A DNA stretch of 64,000 nucleotides from Fusarium oxysporum f. sp. lycopersici 4287. Its lineage: Eukaryota; Ascomycota; Sordariomycetes; Hypocreales; Nectriaceae. Below, piece after piece: positions 37,601 through 49,533 of the stretch; positions within the stretch are counted from its first letter, which is position 1; every line of letters begins with the position of its first letter. The DNA lies in the NCBI RefSeq assembly GCF_000149955.1, contig NC_030992.1, forward strand, positions 576,506 through 640,505, given 5' to 3'. The position numbers and the translations under genes were made by a program. Under the pieces are notes generated by a model that saw only the letters and a list, made by a program, of their open reading frames with translations, ran no database searches and was not told where the DNA came from.

Positions 37601-39094
37601 ATACACGCCCTGCTGCTCCAGCGTCTCTGTCTGAGATTCGAACGGTAAACCATACAACTTCTCTAGGCCATCTATCCTCCTACGGCATGACTCCTGATGC
37701 AGCGCTAAAAGCATCATGGGCCATCGTCCTCTCAACACTCTCATCCTCCCACGACGTTCTCTTCGGCGAAGTCATCCACACTTCAACCCCGGATATCGTC
37801 GGTCCCATGACAAACATCCTCCCTGTACGAGTCCAATTCCCTTCCAGTCACAGCACACCCCTCGATCTCATGAACTGCATCCAACTCCAGCGCCAATCCC
37901 ACTCTCGCTTCGAAACATTCGGGTTTCAAGAACTCATCAACAAATGCACAAACTGGCGCGCCTGTACACGCTTCAGCACCGTCGTTCAGCATCACATCCC
38001 TGGACCGCACGATGGATCGTCGACGATGAATATCGACGGTGCGACGTTTACGTACAAGATGGTAGAAGCGTGGACGAGGGACTTTCCAGATCTTTTTGTA
38101 AGGTCGAGCATTGAGGCGAATGATCGTGTTGTTCTGGAGATCAAGTACTCTGAGGAACGACTTACTGCTGCGTTTGTGCAGAGTTGTTTGAGTTTGCTTG
38201 TTGCGGCGTGGGAGACTATTACGCATCCTGAGACGATTCATCAACCGATGGTTCACTCGTCAGATGAGATTTCGAGATCACAGAGGCAGATCCCTTTACC
38301 TGCGAAACAACCCCCTCAAGGACCGCCCGTTGAATCGCTTGATGCGGCTCAACGCAAGGATCTTCAAGTTTCTATCGTCAAGGCCTGGGATAAGGTCATA
38401 AAACCTTCTTCCACAAGCATCCCAAAAGATAAAATCCCCACGACACCATTCTACGCTATCTCTGGCTGCATTCTTCCCGCACACACTCTCACAGCTGAAC
38501 TCAACAACGTCCTCCCCGTTAGCATCACATTGGAAGACGTCCTCGCCCATCCCAAGCATGCACTCTCAACTCGAGCTCCTAACACGTCTTCTCCCCCCCA
38601 AGTCAGACTCTGGATCTTTACTCCGCCCAAAGTCAAGGTCCGGTCCCGAGCGCTCAACGACAACAGCACTTCGCAACGGGCTACGAAATCTCAAGAACAG
38701 AAACAGCATGCTAAGTCTGAAAAGCAGCTGGATCAAAAACAAGCGTCCCTCAACAGCACACTCGGACGATGAGCCTGTCCCCGTTATCCCAGAGACAGTA
38801 CCAGAAGCGCCGGTTCAAGAAGTCCTCTCGCCCATCCCAACGATTGTAATTCCGGAGATTGGGTCTTCAGATACACCCGTTAGTTCAAGCGGGCCAATGT
38901 ATGAACTCGACGGCGGTCCCGTTCTCGGCGATAGACGAAGTAGCGGAGGATCATCGTGGAGAACAGTTGAAGAGGGAAGTTTGATGAGTCCTGTCAGCCC
39001 AGTGAGTCCAGGACGGAGGGTGTCGACATGGGGCAGTATGTTTGAACTGCCCATGAGAGGACTGTCACCATTTGGAAACAGGTCACCGAGATGA
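31616..39094 (+). CDS. NRPS-like giant protein with degenerate catalytic motifs (T-E-C-A-T-C-T)
   Basis: Exon 31616-34132, a 47-base intron (GTAAGC donor, GTTAAC branch point) and exon 34180-38772 give 2,369 residues as read. Removing one C from a C7 run at 38593-38599 extends the frame to 39094 (2,476 residues). Domains in order: carrier-like 20-86; epimerase-type condensation 245-690, keeping TVGWF; condensation 705-1110; adenylation-like 1140-1650; carrier 1680-1745; condensation 1785-2190; carrier 2235-2300. In an active enzyme each carrier has GGDS and each condensation domain HHxxxDG. Here these are GGDE (48-51), GGNK (1710-1713) and ISGC (2266-2269), and HQLILD (374-379), SQALCD (834-839) and STSQID (1914-1919). 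The adenylation core is also lost: the A3 loop reads APKKSRS, A5 GAPD and A7 KTGH, while the A10 lysine (LKVNR) remains. Peptide synthesis is thus unlikely; the real role is unknown. Confidence 0.85.
38593..38599 (+). other. C7 homopolymer, probable frameshift site in the NRPS-like gene
   Basis: The main frame reads on past this run for 57 codons and stops at 38772. Taking six instead of seven C moves reading to the frame that is open to 39094, with a coherent Ser/Pro/Glu tail (NKRPSTAHSDDEPVP, then repeated SPVSP). The total length is then an exact multiple of three. This may be a sequencing overcall or a true mutation. Confidence 0.5.
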
Positions 39095-39544
39095 TACACT
39101 CATTGTTGATTTCTTTTGTGGCGCTATGCCTGTTGAGGCTGATGGATAATGATGATAATGTCTTGTTTCTTAGTTTTGGTAATATGTAGATAATGAAGGA
39201 TACCCATTGAACCAACTCCAGCTCGCTTGTGAACATCCATGGCTGTACGAGTAAATGAGCTCAAACTGCAGACTTTGAACGAACTGATTCAGCTAACACC
39301 ATGCTAATCCCCAGCTTTACTATATCACATACCAAACACCAAAACGTGCAAACAAATTGTCCTCGACTACAACCTCTTGGTTTTTTATACAATATCTGTC
39401 CCAACAGACAATCTCTATGTCAATGCAACCGGGGTATATAAATCTTCCAAGTAATTCAAAAATGTCCCAATACAAAAAAACGCACGCTCAAATCCCATAT
39501 ACATTGCGCCAAATCATCTCATCGTGATGCCCCAGTCGAGGCGG
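39095..39544. other. convergent 3' intergenic region
   Basis: About 450 bases between the NRPS-like gene and the convergent OPT transporter. It should contain both 3' UTRs. It is AT-rich with A-runs. No coding signal is seen. Confidence 0.5.
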
Positions 39545-42317
39545 CTAGTGGAATTCACCCACCCGAGGCCCGAAGTAATCCGTGCCCTCAAGAGGTTGAA
39601 GAGGACAGGCGTCGTCCTCGCATCCCACGTAGCCAACTGTGTTGCCCCACCAGTTGAACTCGGTGCCTTCAAGCTGGAGGGAGAAGAAGATGATGATGCC
39701 TGCAATGGCGATACCGCAGGACCAGGCTGCAGAGAGCACGAAGTTGTACTGCAACTGTTAGTATTGTTTCGTGAGTTTGGAGAATTTTGAGGCAACTTAC
39801 TTTAGACCACAAGCCGAGGTAGCGCGACTTGAGATAAATCCAGGAAAAGTACGCAATGGGTACCGAGGGCCAGACATACGACATGTTGTAAGGTGCCCAA
39901 ACGATACCTCCATACATGATGGCCACAGGGTGAATCTGTCTTGTCCAGGTCCAGTTGGGGAACCTCTTGTTGATAGCCCAAACAGCCAGAACAACCACAA
40001 CACCCAGAGGGAAACCGATCAAGACCTCAGTGTAGAGACCGTTCTTTCCAAAGATCTTGCTAGGTCCAACAGTACCCCAAAGAACTGAAGCAGTAAAGAA
40101 AGTGTTGACACTGGGGCAGGTCATCTTCCACCGGGCATCCTCAGTGCAGACTCCCTCGATCTGGGTCATCTGGAAGTTGAGAACACCAACGCAAACAAAG
40201 GTGCTGATAAAAGTAGCGATGATCTGAGCGAAGAAGGTGTGTCGAGGAGGAATCTTGACGTAGTGAGCAAGCTTGAGATCGTTGGAGAACATGACAGCAT
40301 GGGCGCAGGTGACGTAGCCAAAAGACTTGAAGTAGTTCATGGCCAGAGCATTGCCTTCAACGAAGGAACCTCCAATAAACTCAGCGAGAACTGTCAGAGT
40401 GACCTCAATACCAGTCATGGCCTTGATGATACCGACGGGAATGACAAACACAAGGCAAAGTGCAAGACCGTAGAAAATGACACCAGGTGAAGTGTGGGTG
40501 TCCCAGCCAGCAATACCAGAAATACCAAATGCAATAGCGCAAACAAGGCAAACCATGTACCACCACTCAGGAACTTCACGGTAGGCCTTCATGAGACGAG
40601 TGTGAACATCGAGGTCGTGAACCTCCTCCGCGCGCTTCGACTTCCTCCTCATGCTGTTGAAAAGACCCTTGAAGCCAGTAACAATTTCGCGTCGATGGAA
40701 CAGAAGAGCATAGGTAAGGGTCGAAGTGTAGATGCCGAAGAAGAAAATGTAGATAACAACGTTTCCAGCGCCCAGGAAGGGGGGAGAGTAATCGGCGTAT
40801 TTCTCGGCATCGAAGAGTCCTCGGTCGTTGATAGCTCGAGTGACGTTGTACAGCTCGCCCCAGCGATCGTAGACACGGTTGGTGTTGATGGGAAGGTATC
40901 CAGTGTTGTAGATGTTGGAGTACCAGAGGCCGAGAACCACCCACATGGAAATGAAAGCACCAACAAATCGGTTGAAAGTACTGAAGAAAGGGACCATAAG
41001 AGGGTCAGCAGAATCCCAGAGGAGAACGTTCCAATCCCATGTTGGGAACGGGTTGATGCCAAGACCGTTGTTGAAACCGGTGATGGTGTTGAGGTCACGG
41101 TTATAGGGATCAATCCAGGACATCCAGCTGAAGTTGGAGAGCGAGGTCCAGATATAGTTAGGGAACCAGAACCAGACAAACATAGCACCGAACATGACAT
41201 AAAAGAACTTGATACGAGAAACGCGCCAGATCTTGGCAAAGGGACCCTGTACCGGGGAGTTGTTGTCAGTATGAAAAGCCGAGTTGAGCGCAATAGTAAC
41301 CAAAGACGCAGGCCAAACGCAGTACGAGGGATAAACGAGGAAGCGACGGCAGACACCCGCCATTCCATAGCCGATGAAGTTGGTGCTCAGAGCGATCAAA
41401 ATCTGGTAGGCAAAGTGGGAGGCATATGGCTGGTTGAAGTACTGGGGCAGATACTGGACCCAGATGATCAAGTTCGTATAGGGAGTGTTATACGCAACGT
41501 TGGCCATGATGGTGATAAGCATATGCTCCTTCTTGGAAAAGGGACCTGGGTTGAGGGAATGGCGCACACCGAAGAGAGTGATGCCATAGTCAGGAAGCCA
41601 CCTTTCGAAACCTTTGCCAATTGGATATGAGAGCAGCTGAGCGACATTGGCCATGATGCGAATGGCAGGTTGGCGAATATCGAAAAGCTGATTGGTGAAA
41701 GCAAGAAGCATTGAAAAGACGAGACCGATTGTCCAACTTCGAATGGTTGATGAAGGGATGGAAGTATCATCCTTGTTCTCGACGACGGCACGAACTTCGG
41801 CGTAGGGGCTGTTATTTGTGATGAGAGCAGCCTCGAGCTTCATCTCCTGCACCAGACTCTCGTGCTTCTCGGGGTTCGTAAAGAGTTCATCGTTCTCGAG
41901 AAATGCCTTGATCTTTTGGATAACTACGAGTGGAAAGTTGGGATCCTTCTCGTGGATGCGATAAACGCGAGCCATTATGTGGCGCACATCTTCTAGTGTG
42001 TACTTTGAGGCCAGTTCGCGAGCCTCGAGAAGGTCATCCTCGGTGACGTGAAGGTCCTGCTCGGTGGTTTGGAAGTCGGGCATGTCATCCTGATCGTAGG
42101 AGAAAGACTGTTGAGGTCCTATGTGTCAGTCTAATTGATCCGCAGTAGGTTCGGGTCCAAACGAAGCAAGCAGCGCAAAGCAAGGCAATGTAACTAGACT
42201 CACCTCGTCAAACTCGGATGATGAATCGCTGGCGACATTGTGCTGAGCCGGAGGCAATGGGTCAAGAGGGATCTCTTGAGCCACTCCTGTGGAAACCCTC
42301 TTTTCGTTGTCGGCCAT
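39545..42317 (-). CDS. OPT-family oligopeptide transporter
   Basis: Three exons on the minus strand, 42317-42204, 42107-39801 and 39748-39545, separated by introns of 96 and 52 bases, encode 874 residues. OPT proteins are proton-coupled importers of tetra- and pentapeptides, glutathione or metal-peptide complexes at the plasma membrane. The signature NPGPFSKKEH is present, as are about 14 to 16 hydrophobic segments from about residue 160 onward. The N-terminal 150 residues are hydrophilic and acidic, as in yeast Opt1 and S. pombe Isp4. The first intron must end at CAACAG (not the earlier ACATAG), because only that keeps the frame, giving SEFDE joined to SFSYDQ. The last exon encodes a membrane helix (WSCGIAIAGIIIFFSL) and the conserved end with NWWGNTV and TDYFGPR. 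It sits tail to tail with the NRPS-like gene. The substrate cannot be told from sequence. Confidence 0.95.
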
Positions 42318-44916
42318 GGCCAAAGGCCTCCTTTAGGCAATGGATCTTGAATTCCACCAATCTCAATGGCCGTACCAAAGTCCCTCGACCTGGGATCGCT
42401 CTTTATGCGTCTTTAGTCGATTGCGCGAACGGAAGAATTGACGGAGGCGATGATGATGGTCAAGCGACAAACGTTGATGCGGTAATTCGAATCGTGACAA
42501 GGAATTCGAAGTGTTCGTGATGGTGCTATTGAGGCGATTGTGGTGGTCGACAAGAACGAAAGAGTGACGAGATGGCGCGACAGAACAAGGCTCGCGGATG
42601 AACGAGAATGGGGGGAGTCGGTATTGAATAAGTTTACCACGAGTGAAGTGAGTGGTAAAAAGCAGGTATTCTAGCGTAGTCAAGGCGAGGCACGTTGCGT
42701 GGGTGGTCGGATCGAGAGTCGAGTCAAGTCTAGACGAGTGGAACAAGGTACGCGTGGCGCTACCGTCGGTAGATAACTCTCAGCTGGCAGGTATCGCGAA
42801 AGGAAGGGAAATGAATACCCAGCAGAGAAAAAGGCGAAGCGAAGCCCAGGATGAGGAGAAGAGCCTGTGAAGGGTACGAAAGAGGTGACGAAGAAAAGAG
42901 GAGGAGAAGATCGGAGTCCGGCAAAGAGCCAAGTCAAGCGTGAGGGAGGGTGAGCGAAATGGAAATGACGGGATGGACGAGATTCGCAAAGCAATTGGAC
43001 TAGAAGCAGAAGCAAGGGCCCTGAAGTGAAAGAGAGTTACAGTGAGAACAGACGGGGAGCGTTAGGGGAGTGGCGGGACCTGGACAGACGCAAGACAGGG
43101 CAGGTCAGGATTTTCGGTGGGGAATCGTGAGAGGAGAGATGCAGTCTGATTGGTCTGGAGAGACACGAGCCGGGGGGCTTGGGCTAGCAAAGAACCCCCA
43201 AAAAAAGGCTCGGGCTCGGAACTAGGGAGCCGTAGTCCAAAAGCAAGCAACCCAACGGCAAAGACGGCAGAAGATACTTGCCGGGTATCACTCTGTGACT
43301 GAGAGATATAGGTACCTACCTTGAGCCGATTCATCAAGCACTCAGCACCTCAGGCAGGGCAATGTCTCTGGTCTCTCTACCATACCTATAGCATTGTCTC
43401 TCTGGGTACTGTCCACTGTGTCCATTATATTCCTTGATCTTGAAAGACAAGACAAGACAAGACAAGACAGACTTGGCAATGGCTGCGAATGAGGCGGGAG
43501 GAATCAGTCACTACCCCTTGGCTCCTGGTTGGTCCCCTTCTCCATGTCTTGGCGCTATCGTCAAAGTGGAACAGCCACCACCAGCACCACCTGCAAACTA
43601 CACGGCCACTCCGTTGATGATGGCTGAATAGGATCAATCTCAGGTAATACATTATCTCAGATATTCAGATATTCAATTGATGATATCTCGTCTTCATCAA
43701 CATTTATCTCTGGACGTGTTTGTTGTTGTGTCGTGGTTGAGTGACATCTCAGGTACGTACCTCCTCGGAACTGACGGCACGGCTACCGGCCTGTTTCGTC
43801 TCGGCGCTGTCCTGTCACTTCTCCAGCTCTCACAGTGATTGTCGCTCGCTGTCCCTCTCACGCCGATTACCCGGCATCAAGCCACCCAAGGAAATCTACA
43901 GTTTCCTTTCCACTTGTAACATCAACGAAACATGCCCCTTGCTCCTCATTGGTCTCTTCGCATTGATTCATCAACAACTTCAAAAGAACACGGGTCTCGG
44001 CACGACTTTTAATTGTTTGCTCAGAACTGTCGTGATTGTGTGGGGTAGGATTCAATGTGAGGTACGAGCTGCATCGTATGTACGTACGCCCATGGATGGA
44101 TGGTACTGTACCACAACGGCACACCAAGGCAAGGCCATGCCGACTGACATGACAGTATTCTTGGCGATAGTCATCCAAGACCTGGTTGTAGATCTTTTAG
44201 TGTGTCGACAGATCAGCATTGAGCTGACTCATGTGGTATAGGGTGGGTAGCTTTGTCCGACTTCACATCACTCAACCACTCGTACACTTGACACCATCAA
44301 TTACGCGAAGGGTCAGAAGACTAATAATAAGCTTGTGTCAAGGTATTTTTATTTGATCTCAGAGAATTCTTATTTTAATGGAGCATACTGTGCAGTGCCG
44401 TAGACACTGAGATAAATAGTGTCTGGCTCCATCATACTGCATGCACCACTCATGATTTGATGCTTCGTAATATAAAACAGTTCCGCGTTGATGGAAGAGA
44501 GCTTTTCTTAAATCAGATAACAAATGCGATCTGATCTGAAATTCTACAAGTAAAGTCGCATTCATCCATGAGTCCTCAGATAGTACAGTTATGGTATCAG
44601 CCAACGTGATGTGAGTAAACTCTCTGATGGAGGTCCCGCGTATGGCACCAGAAGACAATGAACATGTCGAAGAAGGTGGCTGCGTTCCGTTCCAGAGAGA
44701 AACTCGAATCTTGGGTAGTTCAGAATATCTGGTCTAGAATAGTTTATGTGCATGTTGGTTGACTCTAATCGTTGGTCTATAGTCAGAGGTGATACCAAAG
44801 CAAGGAGATTAATTATTAGTCTATCAGTCTATATTCCCACATGCCCAGTCCCGCTTATACCCAACAAGATGGTCAAAACCCTTGGAACTCCTTCAAAAGA
44901 CACATCGCTCCGTCCC
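42318..44916. other. upstream region of the OPT gene and 3' flank of the SDR gene
   Basis: About 2.6 kb. The left 1 kb should be the OPT promoter and 5' leader and is full of short overlapping open frames with low-complexity R/S/P content. A (GACAA)4 repeat is at 43446-43465. From 44240 on, AT content rises towards the 3' end of the dehydrogenase gene. No supportable gene is present. Confidence 0.45.
43446..43465. repeat. (GACAA)4 microsatellite
   Basis: Four perfect tandem copies of a 5-base unit, followed by a variant GACAG, upstream of the OPT transporter start. Sequence-level observation only. Confidence 0.9.
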
Positions 44917-45991
44917 TCAGAGCGAGTTCAAGATACCGTCAATGTCGGCAAAGGACAGAAGCTTGTTCGTCTCATACCAGACCTTATCCGCAAAGGCCTT
45001 ACCCTCCTGCGTATACAAGAACTTGGTGTAACTGAGAAAACTGGTTAGTCATCGGTTATGCCTAGAACTCATGAGGTTCAACTTACTGGTGAATTCTCCA
45101 ATCCATGATATAAGACCCATGGGTCTCCTTGCCCATAACAACACCAGCTTGCACAAATGTACTTGCTCCGTTCTTGATGCTCCGAGCAATAAGAAAGTTT
45201 ACCAAAACAAAGATGTACTGAATGATGATGTTTCCCTGACCGCGTGTCAAGCTAGTTCCGCCAACCATACCTGGATCAACGAGGTTGACGATCACATCTT
45301 CGGCTTTGACGCGCTCGACTAGTTTTACTATCCAGAAGTGTGCGAGAGCTTTGGTCCTGGAGTATGAAGGAAGTGCATTCACACCAGAAGAGAAAAAGGC
45401 TTCGTTGTCGAAGAATTCCATGACGTTCTCGTCTTTGGCGTTGGGAAACTCGGCCGCTAGAGCTGTGCCTGAGTTGACGATCGTGAGATGTCCCGGTTGA
45501 CCAGCTGGAGCCTTTTGCTTGAGTGTGGGAAGAAGCAGTGTGGCGAGAAGAACGGTAGAGAGGTAGTTGACCTGGAACGAAACCTCATGGCCCTCAGGAC
45601 TAAGTTCGAACGTTGTCATTTGTATACCAGCGTTGAGAATGACAAGATCAATACGATCAAGAGTCTCGCACTTTTTCGCAAAGTCTTGAACGCTCTTGTA
45701 TGTGTTCATATCGACCTGCCAGACGAGGATCTCGGCACTGGGATACTTGGCGCGGAGGGTTGCTGCTGCGGCTTCACCCTTGGAGATACTTCGGACAGCG
45801 ATGATGAGGCGCTTGAGGTTCATGGCGAGAAACTGCTCTGCAGCGCCATAACCAATGCCGGTGTTTGCGCCAGTGATGATGATAGTGCTTTCTGAAAGGG
45901 ATATGTCCTTGGGGAGGGGGGCGGGCTTGGTGATTTGGGAGCGGAAGAAGCGGTAGTCATCTGGGGTGAGTTCAAGAGACTTGGGAGCCAT
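44917..45991 (-). CDS. short-chain dehydrogenase/reductase (SDR)
   Basis: An NAD(P)-dependent oxidoreductase of the retinol-dehydrogenase/WW-oxidoreductase-like group common in fungi. Exon 45991-45087, a 55-base intron (45032-45086; GTAAGT donor, TTCTCAG acceptor) and exon 45031-44917 give 339 residues. The Rossmann fold has the cofactor motif TGANTGIG (40-47), NAG (120-122), the catalytic Ser174 in VNSG, and Tyr210/Lys214 in YSRTK, so the catalytic set is complete. Unspliced, the frame would stop right after IHQ (residue 302). Splicing adds a conserved-looking C-terminus ending GILNSL. Its start codon faces that of the transcription-factor-like gene, 854 bases away. The substrate is unknown. 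Confidence 0.92.
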
Positions 45992-46845
45992 TGTGTGGAT
46001 GTTGAATGTGGACTGTGGGGTAAGTCTGAATAAAAGTGATGATAGTTGATTGATAACGTAGTCTTGTTATTGTAAGAGCTGATGATTGTGTTTGTGATGT
46101 TCTGAGCATGATCCAAAGACATGGACATTCATCTCTTTTATGTCTTTTACAACTACACTCGGCATCATGGATTTAAAGCACATATTCGCGAATAAACCGA
46201 AAAAGGGAAATAGTTCTCATTTCTATGATGTCTTGGGTGGTAGTGTCCGGCACTGTTGACGACAACATCTCTGTGACCAAGATTGATTGGGAACCGTTTT
46301 AGGAAAGCAATAGATTGCATGCCAAGAGTTTATCTTTGGAAGGATCGAAAGAAGCATTGCATTTGCGGGCCTCCTTGAACTTGTCTGCGTCTTATTCGAC
46401 GTTCGGACAGGCTCTCAATGCCCGAGACCGTTGGCTTGAGTACGATGAAGGAAGCGGGGCAGATGCATCTCGGACGAACATTAGGGCGAGAGGCAGGCAA
46501 AACACGAGCGCCAGTGAAATGGCAGATTCTGCGGAAAAGATGACTCTATTATTCTGTCAGCCTTTTTAGCCAGCGATCGGCCTTAAGCTCAATCGCCAAC
46601 CCGACACTAAGCCCTGTGCTCTAACCAAAATAGGAAAACAATCGTGTCTTGGCAAGATGATGCTGACAGGTCCTCCCCAGGAGCTCGATTGCTTTCCGTA
46701 AAGAGTTAACAATCTCATCTCATCTCATCTCATCTCAACTCAACTCAACTCTTTACTCATCAATCTAAGCTTCATTCAGCGTTTTGTGAAGCCATCGAAG
46801 TTACCGGCTTGAAAGAGGATACCTTTGCATAATCTCCGAGTCATC
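45992..46845. promoter_or_regulatory. shared divergent promoter region, SDR / transcription-factor-like gene
   Basis: The 854 bases lie between two start codons pointing away from each other. It carries a (CTCAT)4(CTCAA)3 tract at 46714-46748, about 100 bases before the ATG at 46846, probably in the 5' leader. The open frame at 46315-46569 has no recognisable features. Joint control of the two genes is possible but only inferred from layout. Confidence 0.5.
46714..46751. repeat. (CTCAT)4(CTCAA)3 compound microsatellite
   Basis: Four copies of CTCAT run directly into three of CTCAA plus CTC, in the pyrimidine-rich leader of the transcription-factor-like gene. Confidence 0.9.
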
Positions 46846-48589
46846 ATGCTGGAGCCTTTCTTACAACCAGTCCCTGTCCCGGAATCACTCCCAGTGCGGG
46901 CTAAGCCACGAGCTCGAAAGCCTCGTCAACAGGGTCGTGAGTTATCCCCCGGATTACAAATGATGGGCTTCATTACAGTAGTACTGATCAAGCACAGCCA
47001 AAAAGTTCGAGTTCGTCTCTTCAGACCCAGTGGGCAAACCAGCACCTGAATCTCGCAAGTTCATCCGCAGCCATGTAATGCGCGGCAAGAACACAAAAAA
47101 GTCACACCCAAAATATCCAACACTCGATGTTAGAGTCGATGCTCTCCCCGGAGCTAATGACGATGTGGAGGAGCTAGATCGCCCTGCACCCCTGGCGATC
47201 ACTCGCTGCACAGATGCCATGTGGACTGTTGGCCATGCACATGCTCGCCAAGACAGAGCTTGGGTTGAGTCGCCTTCTCTTATGGTGCAACTAGTCAAGC
47301 CCCCGCCTGATCTGGACCTTTTCACGTTTGCTACACCCCTTGATAAAGATTCGAGGTACTATATTTATAGATGTAAGGTTCCCACCTATGGTCCGTCATG
47401 TAGCTAATGTTGTAGTTCTTACTACCATCAAGGAGACTATGTACCCTGCAGAATGGTGTTTCGATCCTGACGTCGAGAAGGTATGCTGGTTCCGCTGGCT
47501 GCTAGAAGATCCGGCCTACTTGCACTGCATCTGTTTTATGGTCAGCGCCTTTCAAGATCTTATCAATATGCAGTCATTACTTGGACGTGGGAAATACGAG
47601 ACTGGATGGGGCGGAGAGTTCTCAGCATCAACACGAAATCGTCTTCGGCATACCATCAAACTCCTGCAAAAAAGGCTGCAAGACCCTGCCAAACAAGTCG
47701 AGGATGCAACTACAGCGACGATCATATCGTTGGCTATGATGGCTGATGCGATGGAGGACGCTCAGGCTTTCGAAGCTCACTCGAATGGCCTTCGACGGAT
47801 CGTCAAGATGAGAGGTGGTTTACAAGGATATACACATAATCGGCAACTACAGATCAAGCTCTGTCGGTGAGTTCTATCCCCCAATCCGGCACTACCAAAT
47901 ACTAATACTGTGGCAGTGTCGATCTCGGATGGTCCATCAGAAACGGCTGCAAACCCGAGATCTACAGCGGCAAACCAGCATGGGAACCTCTCCTAGAAGC
48001 CTTTGGAACCGTAGCCTGCTCTTTCGAGATTCAAGAAACATCTCTGGACTTCATGAACGTCTACTACACCTGGGACTGGAGATTACAAAACACTTTCAAA
48101 GATCTTCGAGACTTTTCCGCCCTGGCTAACAGATACTCGCCGAGTGCCAAGAAGCTCAAACCCGAAGCGTTCCAGGAGATCATGCTGTCAATTCAGTATC
48201 GACTTTTACAACTTGACTTTTCGCAAGATCCAGCGCCGATACAGGAGGCGCTGCGTATTGGACTTCTTGCTTATGAGTCAACCATCTTCTTGCAAATACA
48301 GGGCATGAAACTAAAGTCCGACTCGTTCAGTCGACAGTTCCGCAATGCCATTCAGGCAACGCCCGTGCAAGGCGAAGCCACCGCCAACATCAAGCTTTGG
48401 CTTCTTGTGGTGGGGTCTATCATTGTCTTTGACAGCAGTGAAGATTGGCTCGTGCAGTCGATACACAGTCTGGCTGGACGACAGAGCTGGGAGGATGTCC
48501 GGGAGCGTGTGAGGGAGGTTATGTGGATTGATATCATTCACGATGTCCCTGGTCGGAAGGCCTTTGAAGCGACACAAGCATATATATGA
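46846..48589 (+). CDS. fungal transcription-factor-like protein (tachykinin/DUF3468 type, no zinc cluster)
   Basis: Exons 46846-46936, 46998-47372, 47416-47866 and 47917-48589 (introns of 61, 43 and 50 bases, phases 1, 1 and 2) encode 529 residues. The N-terminus is short and basic ([12 protein letters not shown]), followed by [13 protein letters not shown] and [11 protein letters not shown]. This motif pair marks a fungal family often named tachykinin-like, whose C-terminal helices resemble the regulatory half of Zn2Cys6 activators (Fungal_trans_2/DUF3468). No Cys6 cluster is present, so direct DNA binding is not shown. The C-terminal two thirds are helical and rich in W, L and aromatic residues. 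All exon joins keep the frame and the start ATG has an A at -3. It lies head to head with the dehydrogenase gene, so a local regulatory role is conceivable. The exon model is good; the function is uncertain. Confidence 0.8.
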
Positions 48590-49533
48590 AGTGGGAGCAC
48601 AGCGGGATAAAGGTCACCTATACGGGCCTCCATCTCTCTTCAGCCCATAACAACAGAAGCTATGGCAAACTACATACTGTAACGCAAGTTTGAGTACATA
48701 CTCTCCGTGAAGCAAATTTCGGGCTATGCTCCATGACGGGCTGGGATGTTACCTCAAAGACCCAGGTCATGCTTAGCTCAGAGTTGCATAAAGGCATATA
48801 CAATGAAAGACTTGTTTCCCCTCTCGCCCCGGGAAAGGATAGGATGACCATTTCATCAAAGGCCCTGCCTCAAAATAAGCGAAAGTTCATGGAAACATGC
48901 AATTCAACTAACCGATACACGCAAAAGCCAGATTCAACAACTCCAGCCTGCCAGTTCCGTCCGCAATGGTAAATTCATTGATGAAACCTGGATTACTATT
49001 GGCCTTCTGGTGATGAATCTTCAGTCCTTTCTACGCCACTGTTCTTTGTTCTATGGGTAGAAGCATGGAGCTATGCACAGCTTTCACGGCTGCTAACGCA
49101 GCTTGCTACATCTACGCAGCTGTCCACGATGACTTGTCACTATTATGCTGCCTTGTACCTCACTTAAAAATCCATGCCTTGTTATCTTGCTGTCGAACCC
49201 AGCTGTACGTTCAGGGCGAGGCGGTCGTCTGGCGGTATATATCTACGAACAAAGGAAAGGCGGGATTCCTTCCAGAAGTTAAGACATGTGTAGTTAGTAT
49301 GGGAAACATCGCATTCACTTGATGATCTAAGTGAAGTTATCTTGAGAGAAATAAATACAAGTCGTAATCGTCAACTCAGTTTCTTAAATACAACCTCTTC
49401 TCTTCAACAGCCAAGACCAGAATAAAGCAACTTCCACAGACCAGTCAACCAACTTCCTCACTTCAGCACACAATCCGAGATCAACTCAACTCAAATTTTC
49501 ATACCATGAACTCACACAAGTCACCTACTCATC
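48590..49533. other. intergenic region
   Basis: About 0.9 kb between the transcription-factor-like gene and the small interrupted coding unit. The last 150 bases are rich in CA and CT (for example CAACTCAACTCAAATTTTC), like a 5' leader. A short upstream frame starts at ATG 49506 and stops just after 49534. No further gene is seen. Confidence 0.45.

Noticed and set aside
40494..41630. 378-codon open frame on the plus strand
   Set aside because: It lies entirely antisense to the well-supported OPT transporter exon. Its composition (Val/Glu/Asp-rich, no domain) is what the reverse strand of that coding sequence would give.
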